NCBI RefSeq assembly: GCF_028009165.1
Contig: NC_079241.1
Location: forward strand, 6,138,001 to 6,202,000
Length of the DNA: 64,000 bases
Direction of reading: 5' to 3'
Source of the DNA: Akanthomyces muscarius
Taxonomy: Eukaryota; Ascomycota; Sordariomycetes; Hypocreales; Cordycipitaceae
Shown: piece after piece, positions 10,701-21,862 of the stretch
Layout: every line of letters begins with the position of its first letter
Numbering within the stretch: the first letter of the stretch is position 1
Program-made: the position numbers and the translations under genes
The notes under the pieces: generated by a model
Told to the model about the DNA's origin: nothing
Database searches by the model: none
The model's input: the letters and a program-made list of their open reading frames with translations, nothing else

Positions 10701-12199
10701 GAGACAAGTAAAACAACGAGTTAAAGCTACCAAACCTAAGATTCTCAGAAAGCAGAGGCGACAACACCCATCCTTACCGTATTGGTCCCCAACTTGCCAC
10801 CACCACCTGTTCTCGCCCTCATGGCCACAAATGTCAGCTGGGGCGAGCCGGCTAGCAAATGCTACCGTGGGGACAACAGCCGTTTCACCCTTGGTGGGTG
10901 GTTGAGTAACATGCCGGCGAGCAACAATGACCGGCGAAGAAATAATAACCCGTTCAGGTAGCAGGGGTCGCCGCCCGATATCATCTGCCGTATTTTCATT
11001 ACTCAATGATTTTCACCAAAAGCTGCACTCCATCTTGTCCTGAGGGCCTTCCGGCTCTGGGGGCCCATGGGGAACAAATATACTAGCCCTATTTGGCCCG
11101 CACGATCTCAGCTGTCTGCTCCTCATTCTTTGTCGCATTCACTAGATCAAGAGTATTACTCGATTCCGCCCCTCCATCAAGACTCGGGCAGCGGCGGGTA
11201 GAGGAGGTCTTTGCCAGTCTCAGCTGGGCGCATCTTTGTACGCCACTTGGCCACCCATACCCAGTTTGCCAGGTCGGTTCGCCATCCGTGGCAGCGATCA
11301 CCATCTCCTTGTTAGAGAAGCCCATGGCGGCGCCTCAAAACATGGATATCAGTCATCAGACAAAGGAACGGGTAAAGTACCCAGTTAGACGCACACACAC
11401 ACGGACGCATAAAATCTCGTGTCGCTCACGCCAAGCAAAATAGTCACCACCGCCAAATGGTTCAACTTGCATGTAACATGGCGTTGGACTAGCGGCCAAC
11501 CAAACAAGGGCCCAGCAAAACAAAAGATAGAGACGTGGAGCCGAGGCGCTACCAGTAGCACTGTGACAGGGATTGGTGCTATTGCCACGGCCTGTGAGAA
11601 CTCCTGATACTTGGCTTGCGACTGGCCCAATGCTGGGCCACGCCACACGCAGCCTTGGATCGTGCATCTGGGCCAAATATCCACGTTTTCCTGGGCCCCG
11701 CCCCGAGAAATTGTCAAAAAGTATTCTTATTATCAACGTGGCGCACTCAGCAGCAAGCCCCAGCATCGCCCACCTACGCCACGTTCTGCTAGTATCATCC
11801 GACGTTGATGAAGAAGAAGAAAGACCGAAAGCCCCCCGAGCCTTGGCGTAGGCATCTCTCCACAAGCTACCAGGATCAAACCAGACGGGATACTGGCACA
11901 CCAGTCTGGAGGCTCAGAGTACCTCGGCTACATGGCTGTCTACTCGCCTGGGGTGTGTCTTGGTAAACGGGCTCTCATGAACCATTTTGAAAGAGGGCGC
12001 AATTGCCAAGTCGGGCTGCCCCGTTTTTTCATCTGTCACTTTTCAATATAGGCACTTGGTGTAGAAGGCACCCAAAAGTAGACACTCGGCTGGTTATATT
12101 GGTACCTGCAGAGCCTTGCGGACGAACTGCCGACATTCCCTGCATCGTGCGAAATTTCTACTTGTGGGTTTGATGCTAGCGAAAGCCTCGTCTGCCCTT
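7759..12199. other. Long gene-free region (4.4 kb)
   Basis: The right part of this stretch lies downstream of the P450 and the left part is the PTR2 promoter (TATA-like sequence near 7920-7935). Scattered GATA cores occur near 8617, 8680-8695 and 8714 but are not beyond chance. Several open frames of 80-180 codons have no family resemblance and overlap on opposite strands. A pyrimidine-rich tract at 10436-10510 precedes a weak candidate ORF described in the findings. No intact transposon, tRNA or rRNA gene is recognised. Confidence 0.5.
10436..10510 (+). repeat. Pyrimidine-rich (CT) tract
   Basis: About 75 bases almost wholly C and T, including a CTCTCTCT run, ending shortly before an ATG at 10521. 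Such tracts are typical just upstream of fungal transcription or translation starts, but no convincing gene follows. Confidence 0.6.
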
Positions 12200-14040
12200 T
12201 CACCCCAACTTGCTCTCCTCCAAAGGCAGAAACCTCGCGCGAGCTCCCGTCAGCATGGCCAAAAAGTATGTCGGGCCCTGCTCCTCCTCGGGGGGGACAA
12301 CGGCGCGAATCTCAAACCGCTCGAGCAGCCGCACGACGCACTTGAGCACAATCATCTCGGCCACGTGCCGGCCGGGACACGTCCGCGAGCCGCCACCCCA
12401 ATTGAGGCTGTAGCGCTCCAGCGCACGAACGCGAGCCTCGCCGTCGTCGTCGTCGTCAGACCTGTCGCGGCCAGTGAGCCAGCGATGAGGGTCGAACGTG
12501 TCGGGGTTGGGACCGCATATGTCTGGATTTCGATGGAGTGCGACGGGATTGCATCCCACGGTGGTGCCGGGCGGGATGTAGTGCCCGTGGAGCTGCAGCC
12601 CGCCGCCCTCGAGGGGCACCACGCGCGGCAGGCTCATGCTAATCACGGGTAAAAGGCGCATGGCTTCTCTGATGACTGCTCGTGTGTATACCAGCTCTGA
12701 TGCATCCGCGTACCTTACGCTACTGGCTGCTTTGTGTGATTTTGACGCCTGCTGGGAATGTATTTCTTGTCTTGCGACGGACTGTACTTCTGGATGTGTT
12801 CCTAGCATGGCCATGATGGCGGTCAGGGTTGACGCAAGAGTCTCGTGCCCAGCACCAAAGTTGGTAACGGCCATTTTTCGTAGGTATAGCTCTGTAAACT
12901 CGGGCTTGTCCTTGTGCAAGCTGATCAGATCAGTCATGAGATCTTCTCTCTGGTTATTGGTCGGGTTCGTCGCATTCTTTATTCGCCGCGCTACCTTCCT
13001 AGCCACGTCCTGAGACCTCGCGTTAGCATCCTTGTCGATGAGGGAGCGGAGCGTTAATACTGCAGCATGGAGAAACTTACAGGGAAGAAGGGCCGGAAGC
13101 CCTTTGGAGTCTGATATGTGATGCCCCAAAGCGTGCCGAATATCCTTCCAATCCATTTGTGGTTGACTTCAAGCTTGGTTATCAGAGGAAACAAGCCAAA
13201 GACTGACTTGCGCCGCCAGCCGAGATAGCTCTGGTAGCTGGTGTGGCGGTCCGTTTCGGCTTTGAGCATCCCGGGCGACCAAGACAGAACCATGGCGCCG
13301 AGTGATTCCACAGCGACTATATGCATCCACTCTTTCAGATCTATTTCTGCGCCATTCATGGAGTTAAACTTTTCCGTAACGGCATCCAGGACAGTGTTAA
13401 TGGCGTGTTCATGGCGAGTCGCATTGGCCGTCCGGTAGACTCGCCCGATGAGCCGGCGTTGTAGTCTGTACCGATGCATGTCCCTTTCAGATAGCAAGTC
13501 GAGATTGTCCTCGAATTCAGCATTCAACTGCCAATCTATGCGAGGCCTCACAAGCGCCGTGGCCACTATAAGATGTTAGTATGCGTCAGCCTGCCCTTCC
13601 TCTGCTTCGGTTCGCTTACAATAGAAGTCGGACTTTTCATATCCGCGTGTTCCCGTGCCTGTACGGCACTGGCTGTCAGTCGCTTAGTGCAATTTCACCC
13701 TCAAATTTGTAAGCTCAAGATAGCACTTACTGTAAATTTGATCGTATGCTTCTTTCGTGTTGAACCACACTTCTTTCGGCCCAACTCTCACGGCCGGGCC
13801 ATATTGCCGGTGCAGCTGTTTTGCCATGGCAGCCGTGCTACCATTTCTTGCATGTCTCGCGTACCATAGATTTGATAGAGCTGCCAACCGCGGCCCTGGA
13901 ATGCGTGACAGGGGCCCCAAGAATAGCCGGTGCGTGATGATGGCGATGAGAAGAGTCAGCAGCGTGACGGCTGTGGCGCCCAGGGCATGGCGAAGGACGA
14001 GAAATGCCTTGGCCGATACCGCTCCAATCTGAATATCCAT
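12200..14040 (-). CDS. Cytochrome P450 monooxygenase (four exons)
   Basis: A microsomal haem-thiolate oxygenase. Exons 13731-14040, 13620-13658, 13081-13565 and 12200-13009 join through introns of 72, 54 and 71 bases to give 547 aa. The joins are supported by frame and family pattern: the 39-base second exon supplies TGTRGYEKSDFY, the segment expected before the B' region. Residues ~10-35 form the membrane anchor, followed by the Pro-rich hinge RIPGPRLAA. The I-helix reads FGAGHETLAS (AGxET instead of the common AGxDT), the K-helix ExxR is EAMR, the PERF-like segment is FDPHRW, and the haem loop WGGGSRTCPGR has the ligand Cys near residue 489. The substrate is unknown. A DHA1 carrier lies directly upstream on the same strand, a pairing often seen in small metabolite or detoxification loci. 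Confidence 0.93.
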
Positions 14041-14485
14041 AATCTCGAATCTACATGAAGTTTGCCATGGGAGCCTTCGCTGCAACCCCTCCGCGACTGC
14101 GCTGGAGACGCGAAAAGTCTGTCGTGGCGACCTGCTTCCCACGCCGACAACTTATCACCGAAACGTCGGACAAAAGCCTGTCATGTGAGACCTGAAGTTT
14201 TGAATGACTTCGTTTGCCCGAATTAAATAGGCAGCGAATTGGCTTCTCAAGATCTGAGCTGCAAAGCAAACAACAGCAGCAGTACTGTGTTGAATGAAAA
14301 TTGGGTCGCTCACTTGCTGAGCTGGATGCCGTTTAGTGTGATGGTACTCTTGTTAGGTGACGAAGGCCGATGCAAATGATTGCAAAATCAAGAAAATGAA
14401 CAAATATTCCGCTGGTACTATAATGCTTCTATGCAGCTTTTTTAAATAAGACGATATTTACATTTTCTTCTTCTTTTTGAGTTCC
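14041..14485. other. P450 promoter and MFS 3' flank
   Basis: Short intergenic stretch between two leftward genes. No coding signal is visible. Confidence 0.5.
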
Positions 14486-16060
14486 TCATGCACCCTGTGC
14501 CTTTTTCTGCATTTGCCTCCACTTCATGCCCTTGAGCGCGAGCAGTGCCAGTGGTGTAACGCAGATAAAGTACAAGATGCCTACAATCGAAAATGCTTTT
14601 CCGACGCCGATTGCTCTCTCTAATGGGATAATAGCCGCCGTCGCGCCAGCACCAATCAGACACCTCGTCAGGTTATTGGCCGCCGTCGCAGTGCCTGCCT
14701 TGCCTGGATGCATGTCCACCAGGAGCACGTTCATCGAGTTGGTCATTCCGATGAGCCCGATTCCGAGAAATACCATGATTACGCACAGTACCGCAATATG
14801 CGCGTGGAAGTGTATGGCCCAGCCCCATGAGATGAGGCACGCACCCGCAAGTAGCACGAGCGGAATACCGATTTCCAGGCGGACCCGTTCGATGGGAAAG
14901 TTCGTCATGTCCATCTGGCGGCTGCGATCGAATGGAAGTCCGGCCATGGCGCAGTGACGCTTGTAGTTCCACGTCATTAAGCGGCCGGCGGCAAATGCAG
15001 CAATGATGGAGCCCCCCGCGATGGGCAGATACATGAGGCCGACCTGCGTCTCGTTCAAGTGATAGCGTCTGTGGAGGAGAACAGGCATGGCGGCCGTGAT
15101 GCAGTAAAATCCAGCAAATATGATGGCGCTGGACCAGAGAAGGAGTCCGGATGCGCGACGGAAGAGCATCATCACCGCTTCGAGGACATTTGGCGGCTTG
15201 AATTTGAACTTGGCCTCACTAGCACTAGTGGCTGCCGCAGAAGCTCCTTCGAGATCGGCTGTTTCATTCATTTTACGATTCTCCTTGCGCACACGGATCG
15301 TTTGTAAAAGGGAGCGATAAATTGGCGGTGGCATGATTGAGCCGTCTCCAACAATTCGTCGACAGGTTTCCGGGAAAAGGGCAACAATCAACAGGAGAGC
15401 AACGCCCGCCGCGATCGCCAAGACCCAGAATATCCAGCGCCAGCCGAGATACTGCGAGAGCACGCCTCCCAGAACGGGGCCTAGCGACGGCGCGAGGACG
15501 GTGGGCAGAACGGTAAAGCCGACGTACTGCCCTCGTTCCGCCGACGTAACCACGTCCGCGACGACAGCCGTGCACAGCGCGACGGTGCTGCTCGACCCGG
15601 CCGACTGCAGGCAGCGTAGGGCGAGCACGGCGCCGTAGTTGGGCGCGAGGGCCAGGCCGATGTTGGCGGCCAGGTAAATAACAAAGCACACGATGTAGGC
15701 GGGGCGACGGCCACCCGCGTCGGCGAGCGAGCCGACAAACATGGGCGTGATGCCCTGGAAGACCATGTACGTGGTGATGGTCAGGTTGACCTTGGCGGCG
15801 CTGACGTGCAGGCTCTTGGCGATGGGGATCAGCGCGGGCAGGTATATCTGGGCCGAGATGGGTGAGAAGATGGCCGTCGCCGACGCGGCGAGCACCAGCA
15901 GACGTTTGACCGTCTTCGAGTGCACAGAGTAGGGTGCCCGCGAATTGGTGCGCTGGATGGGGGCTTTTTCCTCCTCGTCGGCGGCGGCAGACGGCTGCGG
16001 TAGCACTCCTTCGATTTCTGGCCGTCCCGGCTCATTTTCTAAACGAGTCGTGTCCCCCAT
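14486..16060 (-). CDS. MFS transporter, DHA1 family, Qdr-like
   Basis: A 524-aa single-exon carrier. After a ~60-residue hydrophilic N-terminus, TM1 starts near SKTVKRLLVLAASATAIFS and continues SAQIYLPALIPIAKSL, a pattern typical of fungal quinidine-resistance (Qdr) type antiporters. Motif A is clear (GSLADAGGRRPAYI), and PSLGPVLGGVLSQYLGWRW in TM5 matches the antiporter motif C region. A long charged central loop (about 250-310) separates the two halves. The start at 16060 (CAACATGGGGG) is preferred over an in-frame Met six codons upstream. It sits head-to-tail with the P450 and may export that enzyme's product or a toxic substrate; this is inferred from position only. Confidence 0.9.
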   Translation of the reverse strand: MGDTTRLENEPGRPEIEGVLPQPSAAADEEEKAPIQRTNSRAPYSVHSKTVKRLLVLAASATAIFSPISAQIYLPALIPIAKSLHVSAAKVNLTITTYMVFQGITPMFVGSLADAGGRRPAYIVCFVIYLAANIGLALAPNYGAVLALRCLQSAGSSSTVALCTAVVADVVTSAERGQYVGFTVLPTVLAPSLGPVLGGVLSQYLGWRWIFWVLAIAAGVALLLIVALFPETCRRIVGDGSIMPPPIYRSLLQTIRVRKENRKMNETADLEGASAAATSASEAKFKFKPPNVLEAVMMLFRRASGLLLWSSAIIFAGFYCITAAMPVLLHRRYHLNETQVGLMYLPIAGGSIIAAFAAGRLMTWNYKRHCAMAGLPFDRSRQMDMTNFPIERVRLEIGIPLVLLAGACLISWGWAIHFHAHIAVLCVIMVFLGIGLIGMTNSMNVLLVDMHPGKAGTATAANNLTRCLIGAGATAAIIPLERAIGVGKAFSIVGILYFICVTPLALLALKGMKWRQMQKKAQGA

Positions 16061-17580
16061 GTTGCTGTACCGTATCAAGCCCTAAACTCAGGTCTTTATT
16101 TCGCAGTGGTTGGTTGTCGATGTACTTTTTGCCACTCAGCCAACGAGTGGTGAGAAATATGAGATAGACAGTCCGCAATCAGTCCCATGTGCGCAAAGCT
16201 CTTCTGCCTTAAAAAGAAGTCGAAGCGTCCGAACTGGCTGCAACTTTCCTTACTTATTCCATTTCAGGTCAGTGTCGTTGCTTGCAGGGGGGTGGCGAGC
16301 TCCCTCGTGGCCGAGTTATGGTTGGCCTTGGTAAGATGATAAGCTGGTGATTGAGCGACGCGATATAGAAATAGCTGGTTTCATATAATAGGAACAGGAT
16401 ATAAATAAGACCTTTAAATATCGAAGAAGACAAAGTGCTTTGGCAAGGTTGGAAATATTCACTGGAATAAGCGGTATTGCAACAGGTTTAGTCGGGCATA
16501 CTAGCGTAGACGGGCCCAGGACCCGAATCGGCGCCGAGTTCGGCGGCCGGCAACCCGGGGTCATGCTTCGTAAACGGCCATTGTCAATGCGGCAATTCCC
16601 GTTTAATTGATTAATCAATCATGGGCTCAGGCAAATATTCACTATCTCTGGTCAGCGTGGGGGATTGTCAAGATATCGGGCCAGGCTTCGGCGATTTGCG
16701 GTCTCATGGCCATTGTCATTCGGCTACTACAGCATTTTACTGCGGCAGGATATGTAAATTTTTCAACGAGGTAGATTCATGGAATTTTCTACCTCAGTAA
16801 AACGACGGGACTCACTATTTCTTAATGTTGGCAAGGAAGCCTTTTTTGAAGTGTAGACGGTGATCAACTATGGTAGCGATTGTTCAGAACTCCTATTAAT
16901 AAGTGTAGTATGTCGGTAAGTAAAAGTACATCTATGCTAGTAGGTTGCATATATGCTATTAATATACTAGAAATCGGACCGTACACTTTGAGTGTTTCTT
17001 GGTACAGTGTTTGTGCTTGTAGTGTTGTGTTTTGGAGGACCGCGGGATTCGGGATTTGGACTCGAGCTAATTGCCTACCCTATGGACCTTCCTGGTGACC
17101 GTGATGTTCTTAGTCGGCTGTTTAATACTGAAGCTAATCGATTCTGACAGTAGTGAAAGTTTTTAATGTCGTTATTGCATGTTGGTATATATTTTAAAAC
17201 TGGGTAGTATTGATGGCATTGATTGGGCGACGGACCGCGCTGCTCAATGACAGTGTGCTCCTCTACTCCGAGAGTAGCGATTCCGAATTGGAGTACCATC
17301 ATCCACAATCACAACCGCAAACCTGCATGATTCGAGTCGCAATCCTAGCCCGACAATAAAATAATCAAGGCTGAAACCGTACTTTGGAATAAAATTATGA
17401 TCTTCGCAATTGCTTTAAGTGACGCGCTCGACTTGATGCTGGTAGGGTGGCGGGGTGACAATTTTCCGGCGCCGAGATACTAAGGTGGCCTCAACATGTG
17501 AAGCTCTGTAGGGAGCGAAGGAAAGGACCTTTGTTCGCCTGTAAGTCCAACAATCACCAACATTTGATATAATAGACGCA
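16061..17580. other. Intergenic region, partly AT-rich
   Basis: Divergent promoter region between the MFS gene (left) and Bos1 (right). The part from about 16300 to 17400 is AT-richer than its surroundings and contains a perfect 14-base palindrome (ATTGATTAATCAAT, 16606-16619). It may be old degenerate repeat DNA, but I cannot align it to anything else in the window. No gene is supported. Confidence 0.45.
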
Positions 17581-18390
17581 ATGGTAAGTTCTGATTGCTA
17601 CCACTGGGGAATTGACTTTCATATTGTGCATATCTAATTATTTCAGAATGTCGTGTACAATGCCGCCCTGCGGCAGAGCAAGGCCATCAACAACGACCTT
17701 GCGACGTTGCAGTCCAAGGGCGAAGCGTCCGCTGCAGAGATCGGCAACGTGTCCGTGACACTGGCCACATTCACCAAAGCCATCGACGAATACAACAGCC
17801 TAGCACGCCAGGAAATCGTCCCCAAGAAGCAAGAGGAGGCGTTTGAGCGCGTCAAGCGGTTCCGCGACGACCTCGCGGGCTTCCGCAGCCAGGTCGACAA
17901 CCTCAAAAAGGCCCGCGAGGAGGCGCAGTACCAGCACAACCGCAACGAGCTCCTCGGCCGCCGACCCTACAATGCCAACTCGACACCCGAGAACCCCTAC
18001 GCCAACACCAACACGACAAACACCTCGTCGACATTTCAACCCCGACACACCTCCGGCGGCGGCAGCGGCGCGTCACAGCTGACGACGGGCTCGCAGGACG
18101 AGATGCGCGAGGCGCACGCGTTTCGGGAGCAAAACTTCTTCTCCAACACGAACCAGGCGCTCGACGACTACATTGCGCGCGGGCAGGCGGTGCTGGGCGA
18201 CCTGGGCCAGCAGCGCGAGATGCTCAAGAACACGCAGAAGCGGCTGTACAGTGTCGCCAACACGCTGGGCATCAGCGGCGAGACGATTCGCATGGTGGAG
18301 CGGCGCGCGCGCGAGGACAAGTGGATCTTTGCGGCCGGCGTCCTCGTCTTCTTTGGCTTTTGCTGGCTGGTCATGCACTACCTGCGATAG
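17581..18390 (+). CDS. BOS1: Bos1-type Golgi/ER Qb-SNARE (membrin)
   Basis: Membrane SNARE for ER-to-Golgi vesicle fusion. The first exon is only the start codon (17581-17583); a 63-base intron (GTAAGT..TTTCAG) follows and exon 2 is 17647-18390, giving 248 aa that begin MNVVYNAALRQSKAIN, as expected for Bos1/membrin. Unspliced reading reaches a stop within 20 codons, so the splice is needed. The N-terminal region (~1-100) is helical with coiled-coil character (VKRFRDDLAGFRSQVDNLKKA). A Ser/Asn/Thr-rich linker follows, then the SNARE helix (about 160-225, with LKNTQKRLYSVANTLGIS) and a C-terminal anchor (IFAAGVLVFFGFCWLVMHY) ending in YLR. Ends 200 bases from the convergent thiamine pyrophosphokinase gene. 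Confidence 0.94.
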
Positions 18391-18590
18391 GCAATGACAC
18401 AGAGGGCGGGCAAGCTGGCTACAGGCGGAAAGCATTGACTTGGGAACATGGAGCGTGGCGTCAAAAGGTCTTTATTCAGCAAAAGAAAGCATGGCATATT
18501 CACAACTCGCGGACAGCGCGTTAATCCTTTATATATATCCTGTCCATATGATTATTTATTCATTATAGCGGTGGTCTCTTGAGTCTGTCT

Positions 18591-19546
18591 TCAACCATCG
18601 TCCTCATTATCAACATTTCGGAGGGACACGGTAAAGAGCACATCTTTTGTCGTTTCAATCTCGATGCACCTGGTAGTAGGCAGGATGTAGTTGCTCGTGC
18701 TGAGCTTACCGCCAATCTGGCTCAGCCAGTCGGTGACGTCCCACTCGAGGCCCTTTGTGGTGATGCGGCTCGGCTCGCGCAGGGGGATGATGCCGACGGC
18801 CTTGGCAAAGACGTCCGCCTCGCCCTCCTCGCGGACGTGGATGTGGTGCTGGCCCGCCTTGAGCAGGAACGTCAGGCTGGACCCGGACAGCAGGAAGATG
18901 CGGCCCTCGTCGTAGCCCGCGCCGGACTGAAAGAGGTACAGGTGGTGCAGCTGGCTGATGCCCTGGTCGACGCGGCCGCCGATGCCGCCGAGGGCGATGA
19001 TGTCCATCTTGTACGAGTCGCGGATCCATTTGATGGCCTTGCCGAAGTCGCTGCTCTCCTGGTCACGGTCGTGGATGACCTGCGCAGGCTGAGGCTGTGA
19101 CGAGTAAAAGTCCCGGACGGTAGGCGTCAACGAGTCCAGGTCGCCGATGATGGCTTGGAGGTTGGACTGCGTTTCATGTTAGAGTGCGCACGCTTCTGTG
19201 TCCACGGGCGGAGAAGGAAGGAAAAAATCCTACAAATTTGCCTTGGAAGGAAGAAAGCTCATATAAGCGGTTGGCACCGCCGTCGGCGGCCACCCTCACC
19301 GAAGCTGTATTGATGTCATGTGAGCGCAAGCCAAAGCAGGGCTGCGCTGCGTTGCATTTATGCAAGACAGCTCAGATGAAATTCGTTGGATTGAGATCTA
19401 CTACACTCACAGTTTTTCCATAATTTTCGCAAGTTGATGCCGTTCTTCAACGGCTGATTGAGCACAAGCAAAGCAAAGTCATCTACCGGCTCACTGGTTT
19501 GAAGATACCTCGCCGGATGCCACTCAAACACCTCCGAGGAAGCCAT
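18591..19546 (-). CDS. THI80: Thiamine pyrophosphokinase (three exons)
   Basis: Transfers pyrophosphate from ATP to thiamine to make thiamine diphosphate. Exons 19411-19546, 19234-19304 and 18591-19166 join through introns of 106 and 67 bases; the product is 260 aa. The joins restore the family blocks: DDFALLVLNQPL at the N-terminus, VRVAADGGANRLYEL across the first junction, and AIIGDLDSLTPTVRDFY (the catalytic Asp-rich motif) after the second. DRDQESSDFGKAIKW and ALGGIGGRVDQGISQLHHLY follow, then the thiamine-binding C-terminal domain with ITTKGLEWDVTDW and LSTSNYI. All expected motifs are present, so the enzyme should be active. It is divergent from Mia40, sharing a 565-base promoter region. 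No thiamine riboswitch is recognised in the introns. Confidence 0.95.
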
Positions 19547-20111
19547 GATATTTCTGTTTGTTCTTCCCGTCGCCGCAAGACAAGACGACAGCAGCTAGGT
19601 ATTGTAGTGCAGGACAGAGAGGCAAAGCCACACCCTTTTTTACTCTTGTGCGATGCGGGTTTATCCACGTTCCCCTCAGGTGCAAGATTGAACTTTCTCA
19701 ACTGCCGTCTCTTTCTTGTTCCTTTTGCAGGCGTTTGACTTGCATTAGTCCTAGCTCTGTTCTCTCAGCAGACGCCACGCAAACAGTGGTTAATCTTCGG
19801 GCCTGGCGCCGTTTGAGAGCTGTTGCTGCTACCTCTGGTGCTCTGCAAGCTTGGACTCGGCCTTCAGGCCCTGCTGGCCGCCGTACGGCGGAGCACTACA
19901 GGTGCTCGTGGCGGACTTTCTGGCGCTGACCAATCTAACCCCAATTGCGCCCGACATCTTTTTTCTCTCGCTAACCCCCTCGGATCTCCATACGTTCCCT
20001 CCGCGATAATCTCTTGCCATTCCTTTGTTACGCTGGCTGTGGCTCCAATTCATCTCGGGGCGGCTTCTATTTCCTTTTCGTTTAATTCTTCCTCATTAAT
20101 ATCCTGCGAAA
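19547..20111. other. Divergent promoter region, THI80/MIA40
   Basis: Shared upstream region of the leftward thiamine pyrophosphokinase and rightward Mia40 genes. No additional gene is supported; small open frames here resemble nothing known. Confidence 0.6.
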
Positions 20112-21386
20112 ATGTACCGCTCAGTACTGCGATCCGCCTCGCGACCGGCCGTCGCGAGCCTGCGAGCTCAAGCCCTCCGATCCGCTCCGCGCCGATTTGC
20201 GTCGACTTCGCCTGCCGATAAATCGAGGTCATGGAAGGGCTCTGCTGTGCGATGGGCTCTGGCCGGTGGCGCCGTCTACTACTATAGCACCAGCTCCGTC
20301 TTTGCTGAAGAGGCAATTCCTGGTATGGATGCATTGCATCATCGATGCGGCGACTGCCTCCCTGTTGCCGTTTTAAGGCGCCTGCTGACAGAATCGATAT
20401 AGCCAAAAAGTTCTCTACTGCGCCATCTGCCTTCCCCGAGACCGTCGAGTCGACACAGCTCCCAACCGTCGAATCCATAGTCGAGGAGAGAAAATCACAG
20501 GCTACCGCCAAGGCCCAAAAGGCCGCCGAGGCCACGTCGGACAAGCAGGCCAGCAAGGAAGAGACGGCCGCCGAAACCACGACGGCTGTGGGCTCGCCGG
20601 CCGCCCTCGAGGAGGAGGCCGATCAGCAGGGCGCGTTCAACCCAGAGACGGGCGAAATCAACTGGGACTGCCCCTGCCTGGGAGGAATGGCCGACGGCCC
20701 CTGCGGAGAGGAGTTCAAGACTGCATTCAGCTGCTTTGTGTACTCCAACGAGGAACCCAAGGGCATGGAGTGCATTGACAAATTCCAGTATGTCCAGCTG
20801 AACACCGCATCGCGCGCCGAGAAGGTCTACTGACCATGACATCTACAGGGGCATGCAAGAGTGCTTCCGCAAGTATCCCGAGATCTATGGCGCAGAGCTA
20901 GCCGAGGCCGACGACGCAGAGGACTTTCCCGGCGACCTCGAGCAGCCCTCCGAGACGCAGATTTCCCGCGACGACCACAAAGTTGCCGAAGTGCAGACTC
21001 CTCACGAGGACGACAAGGCCGACGACAAGGCCGCTGACAGACAGACGCCCCGCGCGGAGTCCAAGGCCGCCGATACACCAGCTGCTCCCGAGCAGAAGAG
21101 CAAGAAGTCCACCGAACCCAAGCCCGCTGAACCCAAGCCCGCTGAACCCAAGCCCGCTGAACCCAAGCCCGCTGAACCCAAGCCTAGCCCTGCGTCCGTC
21201 GCCATTCTTGAGCAAACGTCAGAGAAGCTGGCCGGACCCGAGACGACCCGAGACGGCGATGACGCGGCCGCTGGCATTCCCGAGGCCAGTATTGACAGGA
21301 CCTCTCCTACGGTTGCTTCGCACGGCCCCAAGTGGGAGGATGCCACGGACGCCAACAAAGCTACTCCCAAAGCCAAAGAGGCCTAA
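20112..21386 (+). CDS. MIA40: Mia40 mitochondrial intermembrane-space import oxidoreductase (three exons)
   Basis: Introduces disulfides into small Cys proteins entering the intermembrane space. Exons 20112-20322, 20403-20787 and 20849-21386 (introns 80 and 61 bases) give 377 aa. The N-terminus is an Arg/Ser-rich presequence followed by a membrane anchor near [14 protein letters not shown], as in fungal membrane-bound Mia40. The catalytic CPC lies at about residues 160-162 (WDCPCLGG). The twin CX9C core follows: [11 protein letters not shown] and CIDKFQGMQEC, the second formed only when the second intron is removed. The acidic C-terminal tail (~180 residues) contains five copies of EPKPA. Without the second splice the frame stops soon after, losing half the fold. 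Confidence 0.95.
21114..21188 (+). repeat. 15-base minisatellite coding (EPKPA)n in Mia40
   Basis: Four identical copies of GAACCCAAGCCCGCT and a fifth with diverged 3' end, in frame within the Mia40 C-terminal tail. Length variation would keep the frame because the unit is a multiple of three. Confidence 0.95.
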
Positions 21387-21862
21387 AGGACGAAATAAGA
21401 CAACCATTGGAAATGGCGATATCACTTCCACTTTCAGGATACGATGCTTGGGACTCAGGTCCGGCAGCGATTCCTTGTACTACCTTTATCGCTCATCTAT
21501 AGCTGATGGGCTCTGTACGAAAAGCAAAACAAGACGGCTTATGATGGCATATAGACAGATTCGGAAAAAGGCACGAGGTGGGATGTATTACTTTGTACAA
21601 ACAACTCCACATCTACACAGTTCCATTTTAGAAAAGAAAAAAAATCGAAACAATGATGAAACACTATGCACTGCCAATAGTAGGGTGTAATTGAGAGGAA
21701 ACATGAATCATTACTATTGACTGCGAATAATACAAACTTGCTTCAAGCAAGCTACAGAAAGCAGGACTTTAATAACCTGCTGCATTAGTTGGATTCCACC
21801 TTCGTCTTCCACCCGTTGGCCCATCTCTTCACAGCCGCCACCATATCCGTTGGCAAAGTCCT
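21387..21862. other. Convergent 3' region, MIA40/OM14-like
   Basis: Holds both 3' UTRs. No coding signal is recognised. Confidence 0.6.

Noticed and set aside
11356..11901. 181-codon minus-strand frame
   Set aside because: No family resemblance, inconsistent hydrophobicity, overlapping frames on both strands, and it lies in the gene-free 7.8-12.2 kb region.
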